The notes under the pieces are model-generated. The model searched no databases. It had not been told where the DNA came from and saw only the letters and a program-made list of their open reading frames with translations. The translations under genes and the position numbers were made by a program. A stretch of 64,000 nt of DNA from Microcyclospora pomicola (lineage: Eukaryota; Ascomycota; Dothideomycetes; Capnodiales): the NCBI GenBank assembly GCA_002786065.1, contig NHNY01000033.1:1-64000 (forward strand), in the 5' to 3' direction. Below are positions 45,935 through 57,764 of this stretch, piece by piece (the stretch's first letter is position 1; each line of letters starts with the position of its first letter).

Positions 45935-48077
45935 TCAGAGCCCGATCGCAACTCCACTGGACTTCTCACGTTTCTCCGCCAAAGTGTCAATACCCACATC
46001 TTTGCCTCCCTTCACAAACGATTCCATCTCCTTCCTGCCGCACTGCCCGAGATATCTGCAGGGCTTCGAGCGTTGGAAGAGTTTGTCGTTGCAACAGCTC
46101 GATGCCCACAGTTCCATGCACAATGCAAGCACGATCAATGCCGTCACAATCCCCACGAGCTGCAGTGAATTCAGTCTGTCAGCAAGAGGGAGGAGGATGA
46201 GGACAATGACCACGCAGAATCGACACGCCAAGCGCCATCTTTTCTGGAGCCGCAAGCCCGGACTTTTCTTGTGCACGTGAGAGACTGCAATCACGCCCAT
46301 GCAGCCCAGTGCGACGCTGAGCCCGCCACAGTAGAACCACCGAATGCCTGGAGCGATCTCCCCCTCGCTCCGAGCTTGGTACTCCTCCGTGAGACCCTCT
46401 AGGTGGGAACCCGGGGTATCGTGTGCCACGACTAGCCGGGCGAGGGCGCCGCCTGCAAGCACAAACGCCATGATGAAAGGCAAGTGCGCCATCGACCAAA
46501 GAAATGCGGTAACTTTATGACGGCGAATTGCATGCACGGTCAAGTTGGCCCCGTCAATCTCGAAATACATCCAGTTGAAGCAGAAAGCTTGGATAAGACC
46601 AAGACAGGCCTTGCCGAAGAAGTCGTCCACTCCATTTACGGAGGTCTGGTAGAGGATGGCGACGACAGTATAGCCGAACACGAGGGCCACGAACGCATTC
46701 ATGCGTTCCGTTCGATGTTCGATGTTAATCGCTACGCATCAAAACAGTCAGTGGGGAATAAGTGAGTGTGAGCAGAGTGACGAGGCAATACCTGGGATGA
46801 ACTCGAACGCACGGCTCAGCCTGTCATGCACGCTCTTGAACTTTTCGGTGAGTAGCATGAGTGTGAAGAACGACATAGGTCCGCAGATCTCGACGAAGAG
46901 CGCGATCCAGATCAGTGCCAATTGATTGGGCCAATCTGTATGGATACTGCCGATCCAGAGAGCAGAGCCTATCAAGCTGACGCACACATTATGAATCATC
47001 ACACCTCGGATCATGGGTATTAGCACCGCGATGAGAGCAAGGTAGCAGGTCATGTATAACCTCGCAGCTAGATAGAAGCCAATCAGCGTCGGATATGTAG
47101 TTTCGAAAGAATCCATGATGTTGGTGGTGAACCCGAACAGGCAGATGAGCAAAAAGATGATGCTGAAACGTTGAAATAGATCCTGTGTCAAAGCATCAGC
47201 GTCCCCTCGGATCTGACCAAAGCAATATAGCAGTACTCACGTCAGTCTCAAACCAGGATATGATCAACGCCATATCATTCCAGATCTTCCATGACAGGGT
47301 AAATGTGATGACGAACTGCAGAAGTGACAACCCAGTTGGGTGTTCACTTGCTGCATCTCCGTTGATAGCGATGATTCCGACGTAGAGTAGGTCCACGAAA
47401 AGCTCGAACGATTGGACTTCTTCGAAGTTGCTGGCCCGCCAGAGAATGCCCTTGTGGAAGTATTGTCTCACGACCGGTACCTTGAAGAGCTTCAACGGCG
47501 TTGCGAAACCCTTCTCTGCGTCGCTTTCGCGAGGCTCCCGGTTCTCATGAATGCTCGATCTTGGAGTCGCCGTTCCACTTTGATCCGTACTGGGCTCGTC
47601 GTAGGTGCGTATGTGGGCGTCGTAGCCATACTTGGAGAAATGAGCCTCCAGACTCACACCCTGAGTCGTGACCCGATCCAGCTCTGAAGACAGATTGTCG
47701 AGCTCCGCGTGAATGGTGGCAAACCTGCCGTAGATCTCGCTGTGCTGGTTTGCTAAGTCCTGGCGGCGATCCTCGTGATGCACCTGAGCGGTTCTAAGGG
47801 CGTCCAAGTGCTCCGGGGTCCCCGAGAGGAAGACATCGAATTCGTCTTCCTTGTGGACCTGCTCAAGTTGCTTGCGCAGACGCTCCCTTTCTTCGGGAGA
47901 TATGACAACATGGATACGCCGGCCATCGGGATGCAAGAAGTGGCGAATGCGCTCTCGTGTCTTTGCTGTGTAGTGATGAGTAGATGGGGCGAGCGTCGAC
48001 GCGTGCTCGGGTTGAGCACCCGCAAAACTCAGTTTGGACGGTTTTGCGACCTCGTCGCTCGCTGGAGTCGAGGTCAT
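45935..48077 (-). CDS. Low temperature requirement A (LtrA) family membrane protein
   Basis: Protein of 674 residues in three exons: 47241-48077, 46792-47182, 45935-46731. A soluble N-terminus of about 200 residues includes a charged helical stretch (PEERERLRKQLEQVHKEDEF). The membrane domain begins with the family signature RASNFEEVQSFELFVDLLYV and continues with about ten hydrophobic helices to the C-terminus. LtrA proteins were named from a Listeria gene needed for growth in the cold; in fungi they are common subtelomeric or accessory genes of unclear role. Splicing phases agree throughout. Two conserved-looking tryptophan- and glycine-rich helices near ARSEGEIAPGIRWFYCGG also fit the family. 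Confidence 0.82.
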
Positions 48078-48745
48078 TTTTCTGCTTGCTTACGGCGGCA
48101 GCCTACCTGACATAAGGCTGCTTTGCAAGATGGAACATATTTGGTGCATATTGTCTGTCGGGAAGAAGCTCAACCTCTCGAGCCGATACGGAGAGGAGGA
48201 TCCGCAAAGCCTTATCTCCGCCATAGAAGTATACAATAGAAGTGTCTACACATATTTACCCCAACCTCACCACGGCTATCAAGAGTGATATTGATATGCC
48301 GTCGAACAAGATTTTTTGTTGTAGCTGAAGTGTATTGCTGGAAATGCGATGATCCCGATTGGTATACGGGGTTGCATCATCAAAGAATGCGACGGATCCG
48401 GCGATAGTCGAGATAGAGTTCTCCAAAGGTCCTTACAAGCGCAAAAGGTATCGCAGGTATGTAGTGGGACAATATATCATTACAGGGTAAGACATGTAGG
48501 TATTTTCTGCGACTGCACCGAAGAGCTTGGTCATGCTCTGTGCCATGGTTGACAACTCTCGCAACCTGCTTCGGAAAGAGTAGGAGGCGGCTGTCTCGTT
48601 CTCATCACAAGGTACATACATTTACGTGTCTCTCGACACGCCCAACCAATATTACGCCAGGGAAGTAGTCTGGTCGTGTTTGAAAGAGTTCATCAGCATA
48701 AAGGCCACATGAATGCATGCCCACGCGGACACATTACATCTCTCG
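48078..48745. other. Intergenic upstream of LtrA gene
   Basis: About 0.67 kb that should contain the LtrA promoter. Nothing else recognised. It marks the change from accessory membrane genes to housekeeping genes. Confidence 0.5.
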
Positions 48746-49756
48746 TCATGACTGCAATTTGACAATCAACCCGTCGTCTCCTGCGGCCCTCTGTGCCCAT
48801 TCGGTCCAGCTGCCATCATACACACTCCTTGCACCATCGCCATAACCAGCAACAATCAGAGCAGTATCAATGACTGTTGCAGTAACGCCGGTGCCGCAGC
48901 TCGAGACGATTGGCTTGCTTGGATCAATGCCCTTGCTTTCGAAGACCTTTCTCAGTTTCTCCGCGGGCAAGAACGCTTTAGTGGTTGGATCTAATAGTTC
49001 CGGTACAGGAACACTGGTTGAACCCGGGATATGTCCAGATTCTAGGCCAGGTCTTGGTTCAGGCTCGGTACCTTGCCATCTTCCCTTACTCCTCGCGTCG
49101 AGGATCTCCACATGCCGGTCATTACTGCTAGCGATCATCTTGAGCTCTTCGAACGAGGTTACCTTGCTTTGTGCCAGTTGTGGGACGGGGTACGTAGTCT
49201 TCGTGACAGAGTCTTGCTCTCCTTCCGCCACTGGGTATCCTTGCTCGACATACAACTTGTAGTTGTTCAGCACGTGCACATTCTCGTGACCGAACACTTT
49301 CAATGTCCAGGCTACTCGCGGGGCGCTGAAGATCCCCAGCTCTTTGCTATCGTACACGACTAGTACATCCTGCTTCTCCACTCCTAGACTCTCCATGGCT
49401 TGCTTGAAGACTTCGAGACTTGGCAGCATATGTGGGTACGGGCTAGAAGTGTCGGCGACCTTGTCGAGGTCAAAGAAGCGAGCGCCGGGGATGTGGCCTT
49501 CGCGGAAGACCTGTGGTCCGGTGCGTTTCGCGGGATCGTTGGGAAGAAACCAAGAACCACATATGGCGATTGTCCTTGAAGCATTGGACGCGGTAGATTT
49601 TGCTTTCGAGGTTAGAGCTTCGTTCAACTCTGCGGGACTGACTAGATAAGTAGAGAAGGCCATCCTGCTTGAAGGTGCCTGGAGACGTGGACGGGTCCCG
49701 TTCGTGATGCTTGCAAGTGGCCGACACAGCTGTGTTCGTAGAAGGTAGGTCGTCAT
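48746..49756 (-). CDS. Thiosulfate/3-mercaptopyruvate sulfurtransferase (tandem rhodanese)
   Basis: Single-exon gene for 336 residues starting at the ATG 49756; an in-frame extension upstream has only TTG. Two rhodanese domains lie in tandem. The N-terminal one (about 40-170) carries FREGHIPGARFFDLD and is the inactive fold. The C-terminal one (about 195-325) has SGHIPGSTSVPVPELL and the active cysteine in SSCGTGVTA, a loop typical of mercaptopyruvate sulfurtransferases such as yeast Tum1. The first 30 residues are basic and rich in Ser, Thr and Arg, as in a mitochondrial presequence. The enzyme moves sulfane sulfur to acceptors such as cyanide or thiouridylation proteins. Gene and active site look complete. 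Confidence 0.88.
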   Translation of the reverse strand: MTTYLLRTQLCRPLASITNGTRPRLQAPSSRMAFSTYLVSPAELNEALTSKAKSTASNASRTIAICGSWFLPNDPAKRTGPQVFREGHIPGARFFDLDKVADTSSPYPHMLPSLEVFKQAMESLGVEKQDVLVVYDSKELGIFSAPRVAWTLKVFGHENVHVLNNYKLYVEQGYPVAEGEQDSVTKTTYPVPQLAQSKVTSFEELKMIASSNDRHVEILDARSKGRWQGTEPEPRPGLESGHIPGSTSVPVPELLDPTTKAFLPAEKLRKVFESKGIDPSKPIVSSCGTGVTATVIDTALIVAGYGDGARSVYDGSWTEWAQRAAGDDGLIVKLQS

Positions 49757-50091
49757 CGTCGTGATATCGTTCAAATGTTTAAAAGGTCATATTCCCTCTG
49801 CCATCGGGGAGCAAGTCCTCGGAGTGCCTTGATCAGGTACTAGTTATTCGTGAGGCAGCTCAAGAACTGGCTCCATCGATACCTTATACTTCACATGCTC
49901 GTGCTTGCGATTGCACGCCATAGCTCTTAGGTAGCTCTGTCCCATCATAAAACTGCTGAGTAAGCGATAAGCTCGACGCCTCCATCTGTCTACCTTTACA
50001 CTGTTGGACCTTCAGAGTGCATACATACACAGATGCCGTTCGCAAGTTCACTCAGCAGAACCACCGGAGCCGATCTCAAAAGGAAGCAGAA
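49757..50091. promoter_or_regulatory. Divergent promoter of sulfurtransferase and Apc11
   Basis: A 335-bp gap between outward-facing start codons, so both promoters lie here. No specific element recognised. Confidence 0.5.
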
Positions 50092-50483
50092 ATGAAGGTC
50101 ACGTTCACTGCATATCACGCTGTTGCTGAGTGGAAGTGGGATTTACCGGAAGACTCCGACGATACATGCGGCATCTGTCGAGTGCAGTTCGAAGGCACAT
50201 GTGCCAAGTGCAAGTATCCTGGCGATGATTGTCCCATAAGTACGTCTGTCTTGTTTGAGTGGCATAAGTGTCTCGTCTCACCCTTGGGTTGAGATCGGTG
50301 TACAGAATCGTTCACTGATCAGCGCCACATATAGTCATCGGCGGCTGCACGCACTGCTTCCACATGCACTGCATCAGCGACTGGTTGGCGTCGGAATCAA
50401 GTCAGGGTAAATGCCCCATGTGTCGACAGATCTTCAAGGAGAAGGTCGCCGACGCAGGATCGCCTGCTCGGAATGCTACTTGA
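50092..50483 (+). CDS. apc11: Apc11, RING-H2 subunit of the anaphase-promoting complex
   Basis: Small RING-H2 protein of 98 residues in two exons, 50092-50239 and 50335-50483. It opens MKVTFTAYHAVAEWKWDLP, the canonical Apc11 start. It continues with CGICRVQFEGTCAKCKYPGDDCP and, after the intron, GGCTHCFHMHCISDWL and KCPMCRQ. The zinc ligands of the extended Apc11 RING are all present. Apc11 binds the E2 and, with Apc2, forms the catalytic centre of the APC/C ubiquitin ligase in the nucleus during mitosis. Length fits the family. This is a single-copy core gene and shows that the region beyond 48.7 kb is ordinary chromosome. Confidence 0.93.
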
Positions 50484-51128
50484 CTTCGCGGGGACGCGAA
50501 CAATGGCAGCTCTCGCACGACCTCAATCATGTCGAGTACAAGGCCGCACGAATGAAGTCCCTGGACGAAGTGACGTGTTACGCTGAGCAAAGAAGTATGC
50601 CGCGCCCATAATGGTATTCGAGGAACCTCTGGTTCTGACGTGCAGCGTCGGACTGCAACAGAACCCTCGAGACCACGGCACGAGTACGTGTGTCTACCAC
50701 CACCAATTGTTTGCCGCTCTTGGCCTAGTCAAGTCTTCACCACGAAAGCACATATTGGTCGATCGATTGAGATAGTGGCTTCAGCCGTTGTCCCAGCATC
50801 ATGATACGGCACTTCGAGGAGTTTCGTGAAATCACATGCAGCTTTTCACAGCTGAGCACTCTATTACTGTGATCCATGCAGTTCCATGCCAGCTGAATGC
50901 TGGCTAAAACATCGAGAGCTCTCTTACACACGCTGTTACCAGATGATAGAGCTCAAAAGTATGGAACATTTGTCATTCAGCTGCATGCTTGCAGCTCTGA
51001 TTACGGCCAGTTCAAAATCCACTCTCATGGTCATTCCACAATTCCCAGGATTGCCGCCTGGCTACCATCGAAGCACATTGTCCAGCAATGTCTCGTGATG
51101 CCCTGGCTTCTCGTACAGACCCTTTACC
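50484..51128. other. Intergenic, convergent Apc11 and acidic protein 3' ends
   Basis: About 0.65 kb between converging stop codons. No gene or repeat recognised. Confidence 0.5.
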
Positions 51129-51590
51129 TTATGAAGACTTTTTATCGGAAGCGCCCTCATCTGCCTTCTCGTCAGGACTTCCACCATGTCCAGCACTGGC
51201 TTCAGAACGCTTCGAGGATTTGCTGGTCTTTCCCGGCACACGGAGATGCTCTTCCCGAGCAGAGACATTTGTACCTTGTTTTGAAGACTCATCGTCGTCG
51301 TCGTCATCATCATCATTCTCATCGGAGGATGATGCCCAGTACTCCACGCCCACGACTTCACCGTGCTCGTCACGATGCAGAGTGGTGGAAAAGTCTGAGT
51401 TTTTGCGCTGGGGCCGCATACTGTACGGCGATGGCGAGCGCTTCAAGCGGCGGTTCCGTGAGGAGTCCAGTCCGGTCTCATCTGTGGGCGAATATATTTG
51501 GGGAGACGACGCAGTCGCCTTGCCGGAATCATCAACAACGCGGACCTCGTTCTCCTTGTTCTCTTTTTGGCTGGGTTTGTTGCTCGACAT
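51129..51590 (-). CDS. Acidic, low-complexity hypothetical protein
   Basis: Intronless frame of 153 residues with an ATG at 51590. It is hydrophilic throughout and has no membrane segment or signal peptide. The middle (DFSTTLHRDEHGEVVGVEYW) reads like a short conserved motif and is followed by a run of nine aspartates encoded by a (TCG/TCA)n-type repeat on the plus strand. Both ends are rich in Ser, Lys, Glu and Asn, as in disordered nuclear proteins. I do not recognise the family and give no function. The non-random central motif and core-gene surroundings argue that it is real. Confidence 0.5.
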   Translation of the reverse strand: MSSNKPSQKENKENEVRVVDDSGKATASSPQIYSPTDETGLDSSRNRRLKRSPSPYSMRPQRKNSDFSTTLHRDEHGEVVGVEYWASSSDENDDDDDDDDESSKQGTNVSAREEHLRVPGKTSKSSKRSEASAGHGGSPDEKADEGASDKKSS

Positions 51591-52531
51591 CTTGAAGTTG
51601 AGGTATGGAAGGACGTTGTGTTATAGAGTCTGTCCAAGTTTCTTGTAGAATGTTAAGTAGTCAAGTTGCTCTTACTCAAACTGCGTGTCGTTTTGCATTG
51701 TATATATATATGTCATCCTACACTCCGTCCATGACTGTTGTATTCTCAAGCAGGCTGTTCATTGAATGTTCAACCTTTGGATTTTGTGACCGAGGCAGTT
51801 GGTATAGCAGGAAGAAAGTAACCTGAAGGTATACATTGACGAGAAGCAGCGGCTGCATTCATACATTTTGACTGTATGGCTGGCATCTGGCGTAGGCAGC
51901 GCCTTAACCACCGCTGTATCCATGGCACGTAGTACGACGAGAAAGCAGCAAACATTTTGGTGTTACAGGGAATGCCCGAAAGCCAACCTCATGACTGGGT
52001 AACCCGAGGCCAATGGTTGTGCCTGATGGGAGAAGTTCATGTACACATGCTGTCACAAAAGGCAGATACATCTCCAACTCGTAATTATGGTGCTGGGACA
52101 GCGCCACATTTGACAAAACACTGTGCTCGTTCGATTACTACCTTACCTGAAACGTTCTTCGCTCATGTCGGGTGAGGTCAGTAGATGTATCGCGATCAAT
52201 CCATATCTGCCATGGAGTAATTCATCTGTGGCACAGCCAATGTGGCTAACGCGGTGGGAGCAACGTACAACGGAGATCTGCACGAACATCACTTCGCATT
52301 CCTCTGGTGATCAGGATCAATCTCACACGCGCAAGCCGACTGGAATTGAGGAAGTGGGTGATCCGACAACTGTCTACATGTGATCTTCTTGTTACACCTT
52401 CAATTGACCTACGAGCCACACACGACTGGCGCTTTCTGCCACTCTTCTCTCGGTACCGGAGCGGAAGTACTGTACCCTAGGTTCCGGTGGGCTGCAGCTC
52501 TTCTGTCATCATCCGGCAACCTACTTTTACC
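51591..52531. promoter_or_regulatory. Divergent promoter of acidic protein and Vps5
   Basis: About 0.94 kb between outward-facing start codons. No further gene, tRNA or repeat recognised. Confidence 0.5.
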
Positions 52532-54627
52532 ATGACCGACACATCTGCGGATCCCTGGAGCGCCATGGACGAAGGAAGCTCACCTTGGGACGGTACGGTC
52601 ATTCTCTTCCCTCTGATGAGGATGTGAGATCCACGAAATCTAACAACACACCCAGATGTGCCCTCGCGCTCTCAGTCAATCAAGAGTCTACCCCAGGCCG
52701 CCGCGCAGGCCGAAGCGCAAGCAGGTGGGCATAACCTCGACCATGACCCTGATGCTGCGGCCAACCAGTGTGACTGACACCGCGCAGAGCAGGAGTCGTC
52801 GGCCAACATGACCTCCCCTACACAACAGCCTGCTTCACCCTCCACGCCCACTCCCACAAGCATCCCCATCCGCCAGGCGCCTAGCAAATCACGCCCGAAA
52901 CGACATGGCAATCTCACCCAATCGACCACGCTCGAAAGCCTCGACGAGTCGATGGGCCCGCTGGGTCCTTTGGGACAAGAACCAGTCGAAGAAGCCAGCG
53001 CGCCGATTCCCCCAGTAAAAGAGATCGCATCGCGTACAAGACAATCGGCTGCAAGGCCGGGCACTGCCGGCACGGGCACGTCTCTCGACAGCGAGAGCAT
53101 TGGATCAGTCAATGGCGCACGTTTCCCTCCTCCTGTGCAACCCGCGCAGATGGATGGTCGGAACCGCCCAGCCCAGCCATCTATGTCGGTCGAGCAAGCC
53201 GCCATGCCCATATTTCATGTGACAGTCGGCGATCCTCACACGGTCGGAAATGCCGCGACGAGTCACACGGTGTACAGCGTCATCACACGAACCACCTCGA
53301 AAGCGTATACGAATCCGTCCTTCACCGTCACCCGTCGATACCGCGACTTCCTCTGGCTGTATGAACGACTACACGAGAACAACCCGGGTGTGGTGGTTCC
53401 GCCCCCACCGGAGAAGCAGGCGGTGGGCAGATTTGACTCGAATTTCGTCGAGTCTAGACGGATGGCATTGGAACGGATGGTGAACAAGATCGCAGGACAC
53501 AACGTGCTACAGAACGACGGAGACCTCAAGACTTTCCTTGAAAGTGAATCATTCAATGTGGACATCAAGCACAAGAACCACAAAGATCCATTACTTGGCT
53601 CTGAATCGAAAGGGTTCATGTCAAGTATCGGCATCTCGTCTGGTTCCGGTGGCAAGTTTATCGAGCATGACGACTGGTTCCACGATCGAAGGATATATCT
53701 GGACGCGCTGGAAAACCAGCTCAAAGCATTGGAGAAGAGCACCGACACCGTTGTGGCACAGCGGAAAGCCCTGGCTGACTCGTGTGGGGACTTCTCCGCT
53801 TCATTACATGGTCTTGCGGCGGTCGAACTCTCGCCTGCGCTTTCTGGACCTCTGGACGCGCTGGGTGACTTGCAGATCAGGGTACAGGAACTGTACAACC
53901 GCCAAGCCATGCAGGACATACTCACGCTCGGAATCGTTATTGATGAGTACATCCGCTTGATTGGGTCCGTAAAGAAAGCTTTCGAACAACGACAAAAGGC
54001 GTTTCATTCTTGGCACTCGGCAGAGTCAAAACTGCTCGATACTCGTAAGCAGCAAGACAAGCTTCTGCGAGCTGGGCGGACACAGCAGGACCGCATCGGT
54101 CAAATGCAAGCGGATGTGGCAGATGCTGAGCGGAGAGTGCACGCCACGAGACTGCTGTTTGAAGACATGGGCCGTCTGATGAGGCAAGAACTGGAACGAT
54201 TCGAGCGGGAGAAGGTCGAGGACTTCAAGAGTGGAGTGGAGACGTTTCTCGAGAGTGCCGTGGAGGCGCAAAAAGAGGTTGGTGCTATCTTCCAGCAGTA
54301 TATCATAGACTGGCTTACTGATTACTCTGCTTGCAGCTTATCGAACTATGGGAGACGTACCTTCTCCAGCTCGACAGCGACGAGGACGGCCCACCTATGA
54401 TGCCCGCCGGCGTGACAGCAGACGTCGACGCGAGGTCTGCCGCACTGCCGTCAGAGACTGCCGCCGAGCAACCTGCCGAGGAGAACGGCACCGAACAAGG
54501 CATACTTGCTGAAGGCTTCGCCAGCACCGCCACAAACGAAGATGAGCCAAGTCTGTCGGGGACCACAGCGCGTGACAGCGACGACTTCGCGCGGGAAACC
54601 GAGGAGACCGTCAGGGAGGACGAGTGA
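52532..54627 (+). CDS. vps5: Vps5, sorting nexin of the retromer
   Basis: Protein of 636 residues in four exons: 52532-52592, 52656-52724, 52788-54277, 54337-54627. A disordered, proline- and serine-rich N-terminus (about 1-170) precedes a PX domain (about 180-295). The PX domain contains RRYRDFLWLYERL, the PPPPEKQAVGRF loop and FVESRRMALERM, all typical of Vps5. A BAR-type coiled coil follows (about 315-560), ending ESAVEAQKELIELWETYLLQLD once the last intron is removed. The C-terminal tail is acidic. Vps5 pairs with Vps17 to bend endosomal membrane for cargo return to the Golgi. Donor sites of the first two introns use phase 1, and the protein is continuous in every frame after splicing. 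Confidence 0.92.
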
Positions 54628-55211
54628 AGCAAATCCGCGTAGTGGGTCTTGTGCTAGGTGGTCCGCTGCGTTCTAACGATGGCTGGACGGGCACCACGTA
54701 ACGTACTAGAATATATGACTGTATCCGTCATCCCCACGGATGACTTGCATGCGGATAATGCTACTGCTGCTTCTCCATCAGGTCGTCTGACCAATGTACC
54801 GATGATACCCTTTCATAGCAAGGTAAAATGAATATTGTCGGTCAGCAAAAGCCCCCCACATATAGCATGCTAGTCTCACCTTGGAGTTCCTGCTACTAAT
54901 AGATATATACGATAGATCTAGCCAGAATCTTCAAAGATGGCATATCACCCACCCACGCCGCTCGCAAACTTTGTAGCGCGAGGAATCGCAATTCACGGTG
55001 TGCAATGGAAACTCATAGGGACTATATCGTCACTATCTCTCGTGAGGTCCGGGATTTATGTTAGCAGCCCCTTCCACCAAGACATTGGGGCGGTCATGAA
55101 CGGGTGATGTGATGCGTTACGTCACTCGAGCCACAGCATATCAAGAGATATTCTACGCAATATTGGTGTACAGGAATCAACATACATATAATAGTCTACA
55201 TACCCCGACGA
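54628..55211. other. Intergenic, convergent Vps5 and Gpi17 3' ends
   Basis: About 0.58 kb between converging stop codons. No gene or repeat recognised. Confidence 0.55.
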
Positions 55212-56909
55212 TCACGCAGTCTTAGTCTTCCTCCGATCACGCAAGGCCTTCAACTCCTTCAACGCCGCCATGACGAGCGGGACGGCCATGGGGCCGAGCA
55301 AGGGCACGTAAACGGCGACCTTGTGCTCGTCCGGGAAATAGACCTGGCCCACCATGCTGGGCTCGAAGAAGGCGCGCTCGGCTTCGTCCTCGGCGGTGCG
55401 GGCGTGGGCGAGCGCGGCGTCGTAATGGCCGGCTTGCAGGTCGTGGCAGGCGTGCGCGAGATGGTCGAGGGTGGAGGTGATGGAGGTGCTGACGCTGGCG
55501 GGGATGGCGATCGAGGTGAGTTTGAGGGTCAGTCGGGCGAGGGCGCCGAGCGTGGAGGAGGCGGAGATGATGAGCGAGGTGGTTCGCTCGCGCGTCAGGC
55601 TCGAGATGCGCAAGGGGAGAGAAGCCGGGCTTGGGGCAAGGCCGAGGAGGGAGGTCAGTTGGTCGGCGAAGATGAGCATTGCCGGTTCAAGATCCTCCTT
55701 TGTCAGCGTCTGTCGTTGAGTGGTGGCCGGATCGAGGTTCAGGATTTGTACACCACCCCATTGAGGCACAAGCCAGCTGTTTCCGCCGGTTTGTCCTATC
55801 ACTAGAGGACTTTGCTCAGCGGATGGGATGTACAAGACGAAGTTGATTGTAGGTCCAGCACCGATCGAAGGTGATAGTGGCCATTCGGCGGCATTGATGA
55901 ACCCACTCAGGTCTGATGTCGGGAGTTTCCATACTCCACTAGCTTCGTCGAATTGTGGTCCAGCGATGGATGGGGAGAGTGAAGCGTGGATCTGCACCTG
56001 GGTGTTGATGCGAAATTGGCTGATCTGGGAAAACGAATCGAGGAGTGGCGAAATGCTGTTCTGCAGAGCAGTCTCGATGTCCCACGCCGACGGAGAGTCG
56101 GAGGATGTGAACAGTGAGAAGGTCAGATGATATGTTGATGCGTATTTGAAGGCTCTTGTGGTGCGACTGCCCACGATCTCGTTGGTTGCAACAGACGAAG
56201 TGGTCTTTACACTGCTAGCAAATGGGGAATTGCTTAGGAGATATGACACGGACTCCTGCTCATCCTTGAAGATGGAGTAGATTTCCTGTGTGACGAAGCT
56301 TGCCACTTCATCAAGTGGCTGTCCAAGATCGTGTTTTATGTTGAGTAGCGACTCCAAGGGTTCGAGTGCTGCAGATATCGGGAGCTTTTGTTCTGCACTT
56401 GCCAGTTTTACGGTTAGAGCGTATTGTCTGGTCGGGTCGTGGTCGAGCTCTTGCGAAGACGGTCTGCCGAGAATTCTGAACTGGTACACGCCTGATGTGG
56501 TGAGAGCGTCCAGTCTGTTCTGCAGGTCACCAGCGAAGAGGGTTTCAGTGCTGTTGTCATACTTCGTCGATTGAGTATCCAGGAGGATATGTATTGGATA
56601 TTTGAATTGACATGTCTTCTAGAATTAGCACCCAACATCAGAAATTGTGGCAAGATCAAGTCCCACCTTGCCTGCATCCCAGTCCCTCATCAAGTCCAGC
56701 GGTAGATCTGCTCGGTGGATCGAGGTCGTCCATATCCATTGAGGCAAGCCGAAGCATATGACAACGACCCAAAATGATAGAAGGATCACACGACGAGTCC
56801 ATACGTCTGATGGCTTCTCCGGCGGCACAATTGAAGCATGAACCGGAGTAGCGGCTTTAGCATCTCGGGCCTGCTCCGTCATGCCCTCCACACCCAGAGG
56901 GACTGACAT
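55212..56909 (-). CDS. gpi17: Gpi17/PIG-S, GPI transamidase subunit
   Basis: Protein of 549 residues in two exons, 56667-56909 and 55212-56618. A membrane helix near residues 42-62 (VILLSFWVVVICFGLPQWIW) is followed by the PIG-S start WTTSIHRADLPL. The long lumenal domain contains NFVLYIPSAEQSPL and SWLVPQWGGVQILN, both hallmarks of the family. A second hydrophobic helix near the C-terminus (VYVPLLGPMAVPLVMAAL) and a short basic tail (RDRRKTK) complete the two-anchor topology. The GPI transamidase of the ER attaches GPI anchors to proteins. Length matches fungal homologues. The gene lies back to back with the acyl-CoA dehydrogenase gene. Confidence 0.9.
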
Positions 56910-57764
56910 GATCCCGGGGCTAGACCACTTGCGGCAGTCGAGATGAAATGCTTCATGTACTGAATCGGTCGTGTCTTGTTCGATGCGGTTGCTGGGTTAA
57001 GGCAACCCGTTGCGAGATCAGATAGACTCGGCGATCCGTGTGCCGAAGATGCTGGGAATCACCACATACAATCCATCTCATCTCCTCGTACCGTACAGCT
57101 CATTTGCGCAATGCGTTAAACGAAGTCTGTCGTCCACGTCGACCATTCCTGATTCAGGGACGATTCCGTGCATTGAAGGAGACTAGGAGACGTGGCTGCT
57201 ATGGAGTGTACATAAGGTTGTTACGGGATCTCCACTTCAGCCGCCACTAAGCTGAACGAGCCCAGCATACACGTGATGAGTCTAGAATGCTGGATCTCAA
57301 ATGGAAGACGTCACGATCTATGGTCGTGTTGGCGCTCAGCAAAAGACAGTAATCGTGAGAGATGTCTGATCTTATACAATTGCCCGCTGAGCATTCAATA
57401 CATCATCACAACAAAACACACGGATCGAGATGTTTCATCGTCGAAACATCGAACGAGGATGGCAATCTCCTTAGTGAAGCTTTCGCCTCCATAACTTCTC
57501 CGGATCTTCGACCCCATATCTTAGGGTCACGTGCTGCTAGACATACCTCGGTCTTCTCGTCGACACAGCCAATCGGTGGGGGCGGTGCATTTGCTGACTC
57601 GGTGACTTCGTCTCGTGAAGCTCGGCAGATCACATGCAAACAACTGGGGGATCCGCGGTAGAAATATGTCTGGTCTTCCCACGATCTTCCTTTCCTTCTG
57701 ATCATCTCTTCCTGTCATCTATTCTTGGTTCTATCATTGCGATTGAGCCCAGCAGACCGCCAGC
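56910..57764. promoter_or_regulatory. Divergent promoter of Gpi17 and cyt b5-acyl-CoA dehydrogenase
   Basis: About 0.86 kb between outward-facing start codons. Pyrimidine-rich stretches occur just before the downstream ATG, as in many well-expressed fungal genes. Nothing else recognised. Confidence 0.5.
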
